A stretch of DNA of 31,416 nt, taken from JAGXFP01 sp039714535. Lineage in GTDB: Bacteria; Desulfobacterota; Desulfobulbia; Desulfobulbales; JAGXFP01. Both the position numbers and the translations under genes were made by a program. Below the pieces are notes generated by a model. That model saw only the letters and a program-made list of their open reading frames with translations. It was not told where the DNA came from and made no database searches. Within the stretch, counting starts at the first letter, position 1, and each line of letters starts with the position of its first letter. The stretch spans positions 1-31,416 of the forward strand of contig JBDLJC010000042.1 of NCBI GenBank assembly GCA_039714535.1, read 5' to 3'. Below, piece after piece: positions 7,698 through 15,649 of this stretch.

Positions 7698-8360
7698 ATG
7701 GCTGACTTTGAATCATATTCTGCTAATGGAGCAAACGGCAGTGCAGGCGCGGATGGATCAAATGGTAGCAATGGTGCTGCAGGGACCAACGGTAAGTGTA
7801 ACTGGGACGGCGACACCGCCCCTACAAACGGGTCTTCAGGGCTTTCAGGAGGTTCCGGGGTACGCGGGGGTGACGGAGGGGACGCACCGGCAGCGAACGA
7901 TCTGACCTTTCGTATCGATGACATCATAGGAAATATCCAGGTAGCTGCTTTCGGTGGACGAGGCGGAAACGGTGGCAGTGGTGGTGATGGTGGAGACGGC
8001 GGTATCGGCGGGAATGGCGGCGACGGGTATGGATGTGAGGATTCAGGCTCTGGTGGTCAAGGAGGAAACGCCGGGAATGGCGCCAATGGCGGGAATGGTG
8101 GCCGAGGTGCGGATGGGGGTGATGTTATCATCCTCTATAGAAATCTGGTTGATGGTGACCTTGAAGCCTCGACCGAATTCGGGGCCGGGGGTAGCGGTGG
8201 TGCTGGTGGCCTCGGAGGTGCAGGCGCAGCTGGAGGCCATAGGGGCGACGGCGGGGCGCAAGCAGCCTCTGGCTCAAATGGATCCAATGGCGCTCCCGGA
8301 GCTCCCGGGGCCGCAGGCGACCCTGGTGAAATTATCATCCAACAAGACCCGTCAGCTTGA
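7698..8360 (+). CDS. Glycine-rich repeat protein (polyglycine/collagen-like)
   Basis: This 220-aa protein is dominated by three glycine tracts: residues 10-62 (NG, SNG and GSSG type), 86-141 (nearly pure GGX, such as GGNGGSGGDGGDGG) and 162-211 (GGAGG, then GAPGAPGAAG). Short strand-forming inserts separate them: NDLTFRIDDIIGNIQVAAF (68-85), GDVIILYRNLVDGDLEAS (141-158) and EIIIQQ near the end. GGX repeats can form polyglycine-II helix bundles, as in insect antifreeze and some phage tip adhesins. It has two cysteines (34 and 113) and no signal peptide or membrane anchor. AGGAGG precedes the ATG. The next gene starts 1 bp after its stop. It may be a structural, adhesive or modified substrate protein; the exact role is unknown. 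Confidence 0.85.
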   Translation: MADFESYSANGANGSAGADGSNGSNGAAGTNGKCNWDGDTAPTNGSSGLSGGSGVRGGDGGDAPAANDLTFRIDDIIGNIQVAAFGGRGGNGGSGGDGGDGGIGGNGGDGYGCEDSGSGGQGGNAGNGANGGNGGRGADGGDVIILYRNLVDGDLEASTEFGAGGSGGAGGLGGAGAAGGHRGDGGAQAASGSNGSNGAPGAPGAAGDPGEIIIQQDPSA

Positions 8361-8361
8361 C

Positions 8362-9216
8362 ATGGACAATGACCTGTGGCTAAGCGCGTGCAGCACGCTT
8401 AGCGATGCGATGTCGCACTTTGAGGTGCCTTCGGGCTGTGGCCATGGGTCCTCCATAAACGCAGACGGGACACCATTTCAGATCGCGTGGGCAAGTAACG
8501 GCAGGGTGCAGGCAACAAAGGTTATCGTTGATCCCTTCCCTTACTTGTCTGCCCGGGAGCAAAGACAACGTGTGCTGGAAAGGCTCCCTTCGTGGACAGG
8601 AATGCCCCAAGATCCCGACAGCAACTTCCTACACCATATTGCAAGTTTTGGAAGCATTTCTGGAGGTAAAGCTAACCGGTTCTGGGTTGCCTCGAGCATT
8701 GACCGGCAGGATACGGAGATCTACTCTTCTTTGGCAGGAGACACTATGCGCCAGCGTGAGAAGGAGTTGTCCTGTCTCATGGACAGGCTTGATTGCCGGG
8801 CACCTTTTTCATTGTCGGATTTTCGCCTCGGCCCGATCTCTGTTTCTTCTAGCAAGACAAGTCTGTCCGTGTACTTACGGCCCCAGAGTATCGAATCTGT
8901 TCTTTCATTGTTACCAACAGAGTTAGCAAGTTTTTTCGCTTTTTTCTCAGGCAGTTTTGTTAGCTCAAATGGACTGCTCCTGTGCATCAAGTTGCGGAAG
9001 AATGATATCGTGGGGATCAAGCTTGACCTTTGTGCTCATTGCGTCACGCCAACCGAATCATCTGCCTCCAATGTGGCGAAAACCCTGGGAAACGCGTTTA
9101 TGGGGCGGCCGATCAACCTACCTCAAGACACTAAAACTGCCTTTTGGGGTGCATCTCATACACCAAAGGGATTACGCATTTATGTGTACCTTGTTCCAAA
9201 AGAAACACTAAGCTAA
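8362..9216 (+). CDS. Hypothetical protein, possible ABBA-prenyltransferase-like fold
   Basis: This is a 284-aa soluble protein of no family I can name with confidence. The ATG at 8362 lies 1 bp after the glycine-rich gene's stop and has no strong Shine-Dalgarno, suggesting translational coupling; the frame also stays open upstream, but that part overlaps the glycine-rich gene. Repeating beta-hairpins separated by helices are visible: NRFWVASSIDRQ, SKTSLSVYLRPQ, LLLCIKLRKNDIVGIKLDL and a C-terminal AFWGASHTPKGLRIYVYLVPK-type hairpin (about 263-283). This pattern and the length recall aromatic/peptide prenyltransferases of the CloQ/NphB and LynF/PatF groups, which end in a similar tryptophan/glycine strand and tyrosine-rich strand. 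The match is by eye and tentative. The gene pairs with a methyltransferase and a repetitive potential substrate. Confidence 0.7.
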   Translation: MDNDLWLSACSTLSDAMSHFEVPSGCGHGSSINADGTPFQIAWASNGRVQATKVIVDPFPYLSAREQRQRVLERLPSWTGMPQDPDSNFLHHIASFGSISGGKANRFWVASSIDRQDTEIYSSLAGDTMRQREKELSCLMDRLDCRAPFSLSDFRLGPISVSSSKTSLSVYLRPQSIESVLSLLPTELASFFAFFSGSFVSSNGLLLCIKLRKNDIVGIKLDLCAHCVTPTESSASNVAKTLGNAFMGRPINLPQDTKTAFWGASHTPKGLRIYVYLVPKETLS

Positions 9217-9228
9217 TGTGGGGCTAAC

Positions 9229-9924
9229 ATGTTCAAAGGCTATGATAACCGCAGCTATGTGGCAAATTATCGAGATCTTTACGTCAACAACCACTTCTGG
9301 GCTCCCAAGTATCGATGCAACGAAACAATCATACGGTGCTTGCAAAAAGGTAATGGGCAACGAGTATGGTTGGATCTTTGCTGTGGACAAGGCCAGTACT
9401 TTTGTATCCCAGACCTGCAGGATGATATTAAGTATGTCGGTATTGATGCCTCGATGGAGCAACTCGCGATCGCCTACAAATCCCTCCAAAACAGGGCGGA
9501 TTTCATTGTTGCGGACGTGCGTGACCAAAATCTACCACTGATGTTGGGAAAAGCACACTTGGTAACGCTCATGTGGGGTGCCTATTGCTACTTGGGTAGT
9601 CTAGATGAAATCCGACTGATGATCGAGAATGTCGCAAGGATTCTACCACAGGGAGGCGCTTTCTACCTGGAGGTCATCGAACCAACTACACTCAAAAACT
9701 TTAATTCAACCAACTTCGCACAACAAACAGGGGCATCTGTACGTGTCAACGATTGGCACGGTGGCGGGCTACACTGGACATACGAAGATCATGGAGGTGA
9801 ACATCGCCTTTTCTCTCCTACATTAGACTGGGTGCTTACCTCGATGTCAGAAGCAGGTCTACTATCTGATTGCGTTACTACCGTGCAAACACTCCACCAA
9901 GTGGTGGGATTCAAACAATCATAA
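9229..9924 (+). CDS. Class I SAM-dependent methyltransferase
   Basis: This is a 231-aa Rossmann-fold methyltransferase. Motif I is VWLDLCCGQGQYF (46-58), a cysteine-bearing variant of the glycine-rich SAM loop. Motif II is YVGIDAS (69-75), whose acidic residue binds the ribose. IVADVRD (93-99) and the strand LVTLMWGAYCYLG (about 111-123) complete the core. The length matches a free-standing small-molecule, peptide or protein methyltransferase, and no target-recognition domain is visible. It starts 12 bp after the preceding gene and closes the cassette. In context it may methylate side chains of the glycine-rich protein or a prenylated product, but that is inference. Confidence 0.85.
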   Translation: MFKGYDNRSYVANYRDLYVNNHFWAPKYRCNETIIRCLQKGNGQRVWLDLCCGQGQYFCIPDLQDDIKYVGIDASMEQLAIAYKSLQNRADFIVADVRDQNLPLMLGKAHLVTLMWGAYCYLGSLDEIRLMIENVARILPQGGAFYLEVIEPTTLKNFNSTNFAQQTGASVRVNDWHGGGLHWTYEDHGGEHRLFSPTLDWVLTSMSEAGLLSDCVTTVQTLHQVVGFKQS

Positions 9925-10010
9925 ATCTGGTGACATAATATTAATTCAACAAGATTAATCGAGCATGGGGTGAAATCTTTATTCGTGACAAAAACCAATA
10001 ACTCTTTGGT

Positions 10011-10044
10011 AATTCCGGGGCCGTCCTTACTTAATTACCCCCAA
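10011..10044 (+). repeat. Diverged GGGG...TAATTA..CCCC repeat copy
   Basis: The sequence reads AATTCCGGGG, then CCGTCCTTACTTAATTACCCCC. It keeps the frame of the 5538-5576 element (G-run, TACNTAATTA, C-run) although the ACAC core has changed. It lies between the convergent methyltransferase and lipoprotein genes. Its relationship to the other copies is weaker than between those two. Confidence 0.35.
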
Positions 10045-10077
10045 CCTCAAACAGGTTATTGCAACTCAGGATATAAG

Positions 10078-10905
10078 TCAAAAGGTAAGAGCAGCCCTGA
10101 TATTAAGAAGGTAAAAAGGTCCGAACACGTCATTATCAAACCCCTCGGTTGTTTGCGACAGCCAATAAATAACCGAAGGTAGAGCCTCTATGGCCATCTG
10201 GGTCCCATTTGACTCGAAAAGATTTACTCCCACCCCGGCATGCAGTTCACAGCCTTCCAGGCTATCATTCCAGATTACGGCGCCATCTGAAGTGTAGATC
10301 TCATTTTCATATTCCCACCACATCTGTTTGTATGCTGCCCCTAAAATAAGATACGGGCTGTTCTTGTGGCGTCTGCCAAAGAGCAAATGCTTATAATCCA
10401 CACCTAGACTGATCAGGAATACGCCATCATCTATTGAATTGTCCAAATCATTTGTCCGATCAACTGAAGCCCATGCCCCCCCGACGTTGAATTCCATTCT
10501 GGTGTTTTCATCCAGGTAATTGCCGAAAAAGAAATTCAGATTTGTCATTTCATAAAAATTATCGCCCTTCATTAAACCGACTCCACCCGAAAGACCAACA
10601 ACGCTATCTTCCGGGTTTGCGGACCCGTAACGACGTGGGGCAAAATCGTCCGTTTCGTAGGAGGGGGGATATTCTTCAGCTGCAGATTGGATCAGGATGG
10701 AGGCAAGGATGGAGTGGTTATGGCCGTTATCACTTTTGTAGCCTTTTGAAATTCTGCGCGATCCCTGGTGTTTGTCGGATGCCTTTGCCATCGCCTTGCT
10801 AAGACGACCTCGACGGGGATTATGGCCTGTTGCGCACCCCTGCACGAGAAGCACAGCAATCGAAAACAGAGCCAGAGAAAGAAAATACCGCGAATTACAT
10901 TGCAT
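10078..10905 (-). CDS. Lipoprotein with outer-membrane beta-barrel-like domain
   Basis: This 275-aa protein has a signal peptide ending in LLVQGC, with the lipidated Cys at 24. A polar, histidine- and serine-rich linker follows (about 25-85). From about residue 100 the sequence alternates hydrophobic and polar residues in short strands (VVGLSGGVGLM, NLNFFFGNY, MEFNVGGAWAS, FLISLGVDYKHL, YLILGAAYKQMWWEY, FYLLNIRAALTF). This suggests a small eight-stranded barrel or lipocalin-like domain, and the C-terminal Phe is typical of outer-membrane proteins. AAAGGG precedes the ATG. I do not recognise the specific family. It lies inside the segment bounded by the long direct repeats and faces the cassette convergently. 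Confidence 0.7.
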   Translation of the reverse strand: MQCNSRYFLSLALFSIAVLLVQGCATGHNPRRGRLSKAMAKASDKHQGSRRISKGYKSDNGHNHSILASILIQSAAEEYPPSYETDDFAPRRYGSANPEDSVVGLSGGVGLMKGDNFYEMTNLNFFFGNYLDENTRMEFNVGGAWASVDRTNDLDNSIDDGVFLISLGVDYKHLLFGRRHKNSPYLILGAAYKQMWWEYENEIYTSDGAVIWNDSLEGCELHAGVGVNLFESNGTQMAIEALPSVIYWLSQTTEGFDNDVFGPFYLLNIRAALTF

Positions 10906-11076
10906 ATCTATATCCCTTTGCAGAACACCAGGGTACCATCTGAAATTTTTATCGGGATCTTAAAAAGGGCTCACCCTTTAAGGCTGCTCTTAGCTTTTGC
11001 CTGCCACAATCGAGACCCGACCCACCTCCCACCAATCAACATCTGCCAGCTTAGCCCATAACAGACTTTAAAGAAT

Positions 11077-11140
11077 CTAACCGATAAATAATTTTCAGGG
11101 AACACCTTGTCAGGGAAAAATTCCGGGGCAACACATTCCA
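11077..11140. repeat. Long direct repeat, right copy
   Basis: This is the second copy of the block at 6447-6527, in the same orientation: CTAACCGATAAATA, then TTTTCAGGGAACACCTTG, then TCAGGGAAAAATTCCG and CACATTCCA. No coding frame passes through it. It sits between the lipoprotein and cytochrome genes. Apart from this copy and the terminator at 11243-11279, I see nothing else in 10906-11305. Confidence 0.6.
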
Positions 11141-11242
11141 TTAACAGCAACCGGGCCAAATTGAGCTACCCCCGATTTATTGTTTCCTCGCCAATCCTGA
11201 ACAGAAAGTGATGTTCCTTGCCAATGAATATTTCTGTGGCAA

Positions 11243-11279
11243 GAAAAAAAAGGGCGACAGATTACTAACCTGTCGCCCT
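11243..11279 (-). terminator. Rho-independent terminator after the cytochrome gene
   Basis: On the minus strand AGGGCGACAG and CTGTCGCCCT form a perfect 10-bp stem with a 9-nt loop, followed at once by eight T residues. It starts 26 bp past the cytochrome stop codon and is a textbook intrinsic terminator. Confidence 0.93.
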
Positions 11280-11305
11280 GGCATGATCTAACTAGTTTAT
11301 CGAAA

Positions 11306-12076
11306 TTACATCTGGTGGCACGACTCACAATCGTCGGCTACAGCAAAAGCCTCCTCCCCATTGTGACAGGCCCCGCATGATTTGCCGTTCTCCATCTCTT
11401 CCATGGTCGCCCGGTTCTCTTTCGCACCGCGTTTAGCCCTGTATAAATTGGGGTGGCATTCCCGGCAGCCGAACATTTCTATGTGGGCGGAGTGCGGAAA
11501 GGTAACGTTGCCGGCATCTTCATCCGCGAAGAGAATGTCACTGGCGCCGGTATGACAGGTGACGCAATCGCCGGTAACGTTGAACGCATTATCCCCATCG
11601 TGGCAGGCCCCGCATGATTTGCCTGTCTCCATCTCTTTCATGGTCCACATCGCGCCGCGCCTGGCTTTAAACAGGACGGGATGACATTCTTTGCAGCTAT
11701 ACATCTCAAGGTGGGCGGAATGGTGGAAGGTGATGTTGCCGATATTTTTGTCCTTGAAGACAATATCAACGGCACCCGTATGGCAGGTGACGCAGTCGCC
11801 GGTAACGCTGAATGCCTTCTTCCCGTTGTGGCATGCTCCGCAGGACCGGCCTTTTTCCATTTGTTTCATACTGACGGGTCGGCGGCGCTTATCCCCCCTT
11901 TTGAAGATTTTAGGGTGACACACACTACATTCAATAGCATGCTTGGTATGGTTGAAGATGACCTTGCCGACGGTCCTGGTGCGCAGTTCAACTTCCACCG
12001 CCATAGTGAGGGCGTGCAGAACAGAAGGCAGGGCGAATATCAGCAGAATGACTATTAATATCCAGCGCTTTGACAT
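11306..12076 (-). CDS. Nonaheme c7-type (triheme repeat) cytochrome c
   Basis: This is a 256-aa exported multiheme cytochrome. Residues 1-22 form a signal peptide. Nine CxxCH sites (at 50, 79, 95, 128, 155, 171, 204, 234 and 250) fall in three near-identical modules of about 76 residues. Each module has an NHTKH/HHSAH/PHSAH distal-histidine segment, a CxxCH, then GxSCGACH, then CVTCH or CESCH. This is the triheme c7-type layout of periplasmic electron-transfer proteins in Geobacter- and Desulfo-type bacteria. The modules also match strongly at DNA level (for example CAGGCCCCGCATGATTTGCC occurs twice), pointing to recent tandem duplication. The ATG at 12076 follows GGAGGAAGCAC and starts the signal peptide; the ATG 33 nt upstream is less likely. 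The electron partners are unknown. Confidence 0.93.
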   Translation of the reverse strand: MSKRWILIVILLIFALPSVLHALTMAVEVELRTRTVGKVIFNHTKHAIECSVCHPKIFKRGDKRRRPVSMKQMEKGRSCGACHNGKKAFSVTGDCVTCHTGAVDIVFKDKNIGNITFHHSAHLEMYSCKECHPVLFKARRGAMWTMKEMETGKSCGACHDGDNAFNVTGDCVTCHTGASDILFADEDAGNVTFPHSAHIEMFGCRECHPNLYRAKRGAKENRATMEEMENGKSCGACHNGEEAFAVADDCESCHQM

Positions 12077-12339
12077 GTGCTTCCTCCATGGATTTGTTTT
12101 GGCAAACACTATACGAATCCATGGGGAAGAGCAAGTATCCGTTTGCCTCTACCTTGTCAATATTCAGCGCCCCCTTCGGCGATATCATAGCCGATGAGCA
12201 TAAGCCGCAAAAATAAGGGCAAGGGTCACCAGACCACCCGCCTCCTCATATTTCTTGAATTCTTTTCTTCAGTTGTGAGATAAATTACCTGGCGCCTCAG
12301 CTATGGCTTAGCAGCAAACTTTCCCAGGGAGAAATCGAA

Positions 12340-13920
12340 ATGACCACAGGAACCTCGACAGATGCTACAGCCCCAGACCAATGGACAAAGTACAAGGTCC
12401 TGACTGGCGCAATTATCGTGCAGCTCATTTTGGGTACAGTTTATGGTTACAGCATCTTCTGGGAACCGTTAACCGCGAATGTCTTCCCGCCGGTAATTAC
12501 CGCTCAACAGCTCCAAATGGAAATGGCCGGGGAGGTAGCGCTAACGAATAAATATGTAGTGGTAGAAGATGAGGCTGCAGCCCAAAAAAAACGGGTCCAG
12601 CAGCAGGGCATTCTCAAATACGCCTTTTCGATCTGCATCTTAAGTTTTGCCGCGGTTATGGTAATTGCCGGCCGGGTCCAGGATATCAAAGGGCCTCGGG
12701 TCCCGGCGATCATTGGCGGGTTGTTGATGGGATTCGGCTTTATTTATGCCGGGTTGATGACCAACGCCATTGTCTTCTACCTGGCCCATGCCCTTTTTGC
12801 CGGAGTGGTTACAGTGCTGCTGCTCATGCTATTTCATGCCTTTTTCGGCCATCTCGAGGAAGAGATGGTCATTGCCCGCCATGCCCCCATGGGTATCATG
12901 ACAACCTGCATTGTCGCCGGAGTCATGCTGGGCAATCAATATGTGGGCAAGATGGCAGAAATGGACCAGTTGCTATTGCTCTGGGGCACCATCGGCTTTA
13001 TGGCCGGAGCAGGTATCGGCTTTGCCTATGTTTGCCCGATTGCGGCTCTGGTTAAATGGTTCCCGGAGCAAAAAGGCTTGGTCAGCGGCATTGCGGTGGC
13101 AGGATTCGGCTTAGGGGCCTATCTGTTCAGTCGAACCTGGGGCGCTCTGGGTTATATTGACAATCAGGGTATTTTTCCGTTTTTCATCATGCATGGCATC
13201 GTCTGTATCGTGGCGGTAACCGGCGGTGCTCTTTTGCTGCGCAACCCACCTACGGCAGCCCATCCAGATGGCGCCGGAGCAATTCTGCCGGATTCCACCT
13301 GGCAGGAAACCCTCAGACGCCCGGCCTTCTATCTTTTGTGGCTTATGTTTTTCAGCGGGGCCATGGCGGGCCTGATGGTCATCGGCATCATCAAGGTTTT
13401 TGCCGGGGAACAGCTTTTAATCGCGGCCGGAGAGAGCGGCAGGATCCTTACCGCCTCCGAAACAAACGCCATAATGATGAAGGGCGCGGCAGCGGTAGGT
13501 TTGCTTGCCATCTTTAATGCCATCGGCAGAGTGGTCTGGGGTTTCACCTCTGACTGGATTGGTCGTACCACCACTTTTGTGATCATGTTCGTTCTCCAGG
13601 CAATCGTGATGTTCTTCTTGGCCGGAATGACGACCGAGGTATCGCTCAGTATCGCAGCGGCATTGGTGGGTTTCAATTTTGGCGGCAATTTCGCCCTGTT
13701 TCCTTCCGCCACCGCAGATCTATTTGGCGCCAGGAACCTCGGAGCCAACTACGGCTGGGTCTTTACCTCTTACGGAATTGCCGGGGTTGCCGGCATCGCC
13801 GCCGGCAATTACGCCAAGGTCCTGACCGGCAGTTACGGAGCGGCCTTTTCCCTGGCGGCAATTCTTTGTCTGCTCTCAGCTGGCTTAGCCGTTATTTTGC
13901 AATATTTGGAAAAAACATGA
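12340..13920 (+). CDS. OFA-family major facilitator superfamily transporter
   Basis: This is a 526-aa inner-membrane transporter with about 12 hydrophobic segments, resembling the oxalate/formate antiporter (OFA) branch of the MFS. The N-terminus has the family's GTVYGYSIFWEPL segment. A hydrophilic insert (about residues 45-85, ending in AAAQKKRVQQQGILKYAFS) precedes helix 2. RVQDIKGPR matches the MFS loop 2-3 signature, and GRVVWGFTSDWIGR (in the second half) is its repeat. The length exceeds a minimal MFS because of the insert and the central loop. AGGGAG lies upstream of the ATG. The substrate is probably a small mono- or dicarboxylate, but it cannot be assigned from sequence. The gene appears to be transcribed alone. 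Confidence 0.85.
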   Translation: MTTGTSTDATAPDQWTKYKVLTGAIIVQLILGTVYGYSIFWEPLTANVFPPVITAQQLQMEMAGEVALTNKYVVVEDEAAAQKKRVQQQGILKYAFSICILSFAAVMVIAGRVQDIKGPRVPAIIGGLLMGFGFIYAGLMTNAIVFYLAHALFAGVVTVLLLMLFHAFFGHLEEEMVIARHAPMGIMTTCIVAGVMLGNQYVGKMAEMDQLLLLWGTIGFMAGAGIGFAYVCPIAALVKWFPEQKGLVSGIAVAGFGLGAYLFSRTWGALGYIDNQGIFPFFIMHGIVCIVAVTGGALLLRNPPTAAHPDGAGAILPDSTWQETLRRPAFYLLWLMFFSGAMAGLMVIGIIKVFAGEQLLIAAGESGRILTASETNAIMMKGAAAVGLLAIFNAIGRVVWGFTSDWIGRTTTFVIMFVLQAIVMFFLAGMTTEVSLSIAAALVGFNFGGNFALFPSATADLFGARNLGANYGWVFTSYGIAGVAGIAAGNYAKVLTGSYGAAFSLAAILCLLSAGLAVILQYLEKT

Positions 13921-14127
13921 GGAATTGGTCTAAGCCGCCTTGCCCGAATCAAACTGCTCCTTTTTAAAAGGGAAGATGGTAAATCCTCCAGGCATAATCG
14001 ACTTTCTCCCTTTCCAGAGGCACCACACTGTGGTACAATTCAAAATATACGATTGGTTTATCACCTCATCAATAACCCCTACCTTGTTTTTCATTTTACC
14101 CAAGCAATTTTTAAAGGAGAAAAGATT

Positions 14128-14424
14128 ATGGCGCCTAAAAAAAACTGCTGGGAAGTGATAAAATGCGGACGGCAGCCGGACGGCGCCAAAGCCGATGAAT
14201 TCGGGGTTTGCCCTTCTGCAGTCTCGGGCGAGTATAACGGGATCAACAACGGCACCCACGGCGGCAGGTTCTGCTGGCGAATCGCCGGCACTATGTGCGA
14301 CGGGGAGCCGCAGGGAGATGTTACTCTAAAAACACTCAACTGCCTTAATTGCGATTTTTTCAAGCAGGTCTCCGCCGAGGAAGGAGCTGAATTTGTCTTG
14401 TCTCCTGCCGAACTGGTAAAATAA
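14128..14424 (+). CDS. Two-CW domain small cysteine-rich protein
   Basis: This is a 98-aa protein of the two-CW type: NCWEVIKCG (Cys7-Trp8, Cys13), GVCP (Cys28), RFCWRIAGTMC (Cys49-Trp50, Cys57) and NCLNCDFFK (Cys72, Cys75). The seven ordered cysteines could hold a metal ion or an iron-sulfur cluster. Such proteins are frequent in sulfate- and metal-reducing deltaproteobacteria, often beside signalling genes, and their role is unknown. I chose the ATG at 14128 because AAAGGAG lies 8 nt upstream and the family N-terminus begins there; the longer frame from 14053 adds an unrelated hydrophobic leader. Confidence 0.85.
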   Translation: MAPKKNCWEVIKCGRQPDGAKADEFGVCPSAVSGEYNGINNGTHGGRFCWRIAGTMCDGEPQGDVTLKTLNCLNCDFFKQVSAEEGAEFVLSPAELVK

Positions 14425-14536
14425 TAAGGAAACAGTCGCCCACCCTCTCACCACTCACAAGCAACTGATCCTGCCCCGATTTAATGGCCAGGAAATGTAC
14501 AATAGCTGGGTTGCTTGCCTACATTTTGACAGAGGA

Positions 14537-15328
14537 TCACTGCGGGGAAAAAACCTTAGGGGGCACAAGATTTTCCAGATAAATCGCCAACCGCCTGATG
14601 CTATCTTTTGCATAGTCACTGTCATAAGAAAACGAGATGCCATAAATAAATCTGGAGTGCTCCTGATCATAAATATTACGGACCACCTTACCGCTGCTGA
14701 CCAGGGGGGTAATTATGCAGGTAATATTCGCCAGGTCCCTTTTTATCTTTGTTGGGAGGTTTATAAAAATCTCGTGAATATTTGAGTCCAAGGGGTACTC
14801 GTCTTTCGCTGTGTTAATATGGATCAACATCCCGGCTTCACTTATGTCTTGGATATACCCATCATCCACACGGTTGTCCCTGCCTTTGAACATCGTTTTG
14901 GTGCCGGTAGGGGTAGCTATCCGTTTATAACGCCTTCTTTGCAAGAGCATAACCTTTTCGGGTGGATCAATTAAAAGCTCGGCTGGGGAGCAGACGCTCT
15001 TGCCAGCCAGAAAAAAATTCCATTTATCATTGCTGTTTTTGAAAAAGACGTGAAATGAACTTGGGCAATCTTTCCACCCGGATGGTTTCCCGATCTTTAT
15101 TTTACCCTTTGTTATTGCCAGGGCCTGATACTTTTCATAAACTTTGCCCTCGTCAGTAACTATGGTTAGACGATTATCTTCACTTCCTTCCAGCAATTCA
15201 GCAACGGAACCCTGAAGCTTTTCGGGGAAAAGATTGGCTCCGCCTTCCGTAACCCACGGAGCGTTTGCGGCAATATTGGCGGGTAGACTTGCATAGGAAT
15301 CTATCAGTGTCCCCGTCTCTGCAATCAT
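14537..15328 (-). CDS. PilZ domain protein, YcgR-like c-di-GMP receptor
   Basis: This 263-aa cytosolic protein has two halves. The first 125 or so residues form a beta-rich YcgR-N-like domain (LTIVTDEGKVYEKYQ, WNFFLAGKSVCSP). The C-terminal half is a PilZ domain: RRRYKR (131-136) is the RxxxR cyclic-di-GMP binding motif and DISEAG (161-166) is the D/NxSxxG motif. Both are intact, so nucleotide binding is expected. YcgR-type proteins brake flagella or act on pili in response to c-di-GMP; the pilin accessory and GGDEF genes nearby fit such signalling. The ATG at 15328 follows GGAGG by 5 nt; a TTG at 15340 would overlap that site. Confidence 0.87.
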   Translation of the reverse strand: MIAETGTLIDSYASLPANIAANAPWVTEGGANLFPEKLQGSVAELLEGSEDNRLTIVTDEGKVYEKYQALAITKGKIKIGKPSGWKDCPSSFHVFFKNSNDKWNFFLAGKSVCSPAELLIDPPEKVMLLQRRRYKRIATPTGTKTMFKGRDNRVDDGYIQDISEAGMLIHINTAKDEYPLDSNIHEIFINLPTKIKRDLANITCIITPLVSSGKVVRNIYDQEHSRFIYGISFSYDSDYAKDSIRRLAIYLENLVPPKVFSPQ

Positions 15329-15395
15329 GAGCCCCTCCAAAAACCATGTATGAGTTGGTTGTTAATCCTGAACCCAGTAAACAGAAGTCCATACC

Positions 15396-15413
15396 GATAC
15401 TAGAAATAGTATC
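15396..15413. promoter_or_regulatory. Inverted repeat upstream of the PilZ gene
   Basis: GATACTA and TAGTATC are perfect 7-bp arms around a 4-nt GAAA centre, 68 bp upstream of the PilZ start. This could be an operator or a small hairpin in the leader. Apart from it I see nothing convincing in the 320-bp gap 15329-15649. Confidence 0.35.
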
Positions 15414-15649
15414 TCACAAAATAAGCTTACCCTCTATAGGGGATTCTTGATTTGTTCTGTAGGGGGATCTGGATATTGATCTCTGCAGAGCTATTGGATA
15501 AAGCACAGAAGAGGAACCGATCCTAAGTTATTTGCTCCCCAGACAAAACCGGACCGCTCCTGACCGGAAACAGATAGGGCTTGAGCCACGAAGTGCTCAC
15601 CGGAGAAGCAGGCTTACGACAGCACACAAGCCATTGCTTAAAAACTTCG

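Noticed and set aside
7604..7927. Proline-rich minus-strand frames opposite the glycine-rich gene
   Set aside because: Glycine codons read backwards as proline and alanine; these are mirror shadows of the GGX repeats.
7700..8340. Tandem DNA repeats as a possible CRISPR or satellite
   Set aside because: The periodicity comes from GGX codons inside an intact ORF with a good ribosome-binding site; there are no identical repeats with unique spacers.
7954..8361. Upstream extension of the 8362-9216 frame through the glycine-rich gene
   Set aside because: It overlaps a clear gene in another frame and reads as methionine/valine-rich shadow sequence. The frame turns protein-like only after the ATG at 8362.
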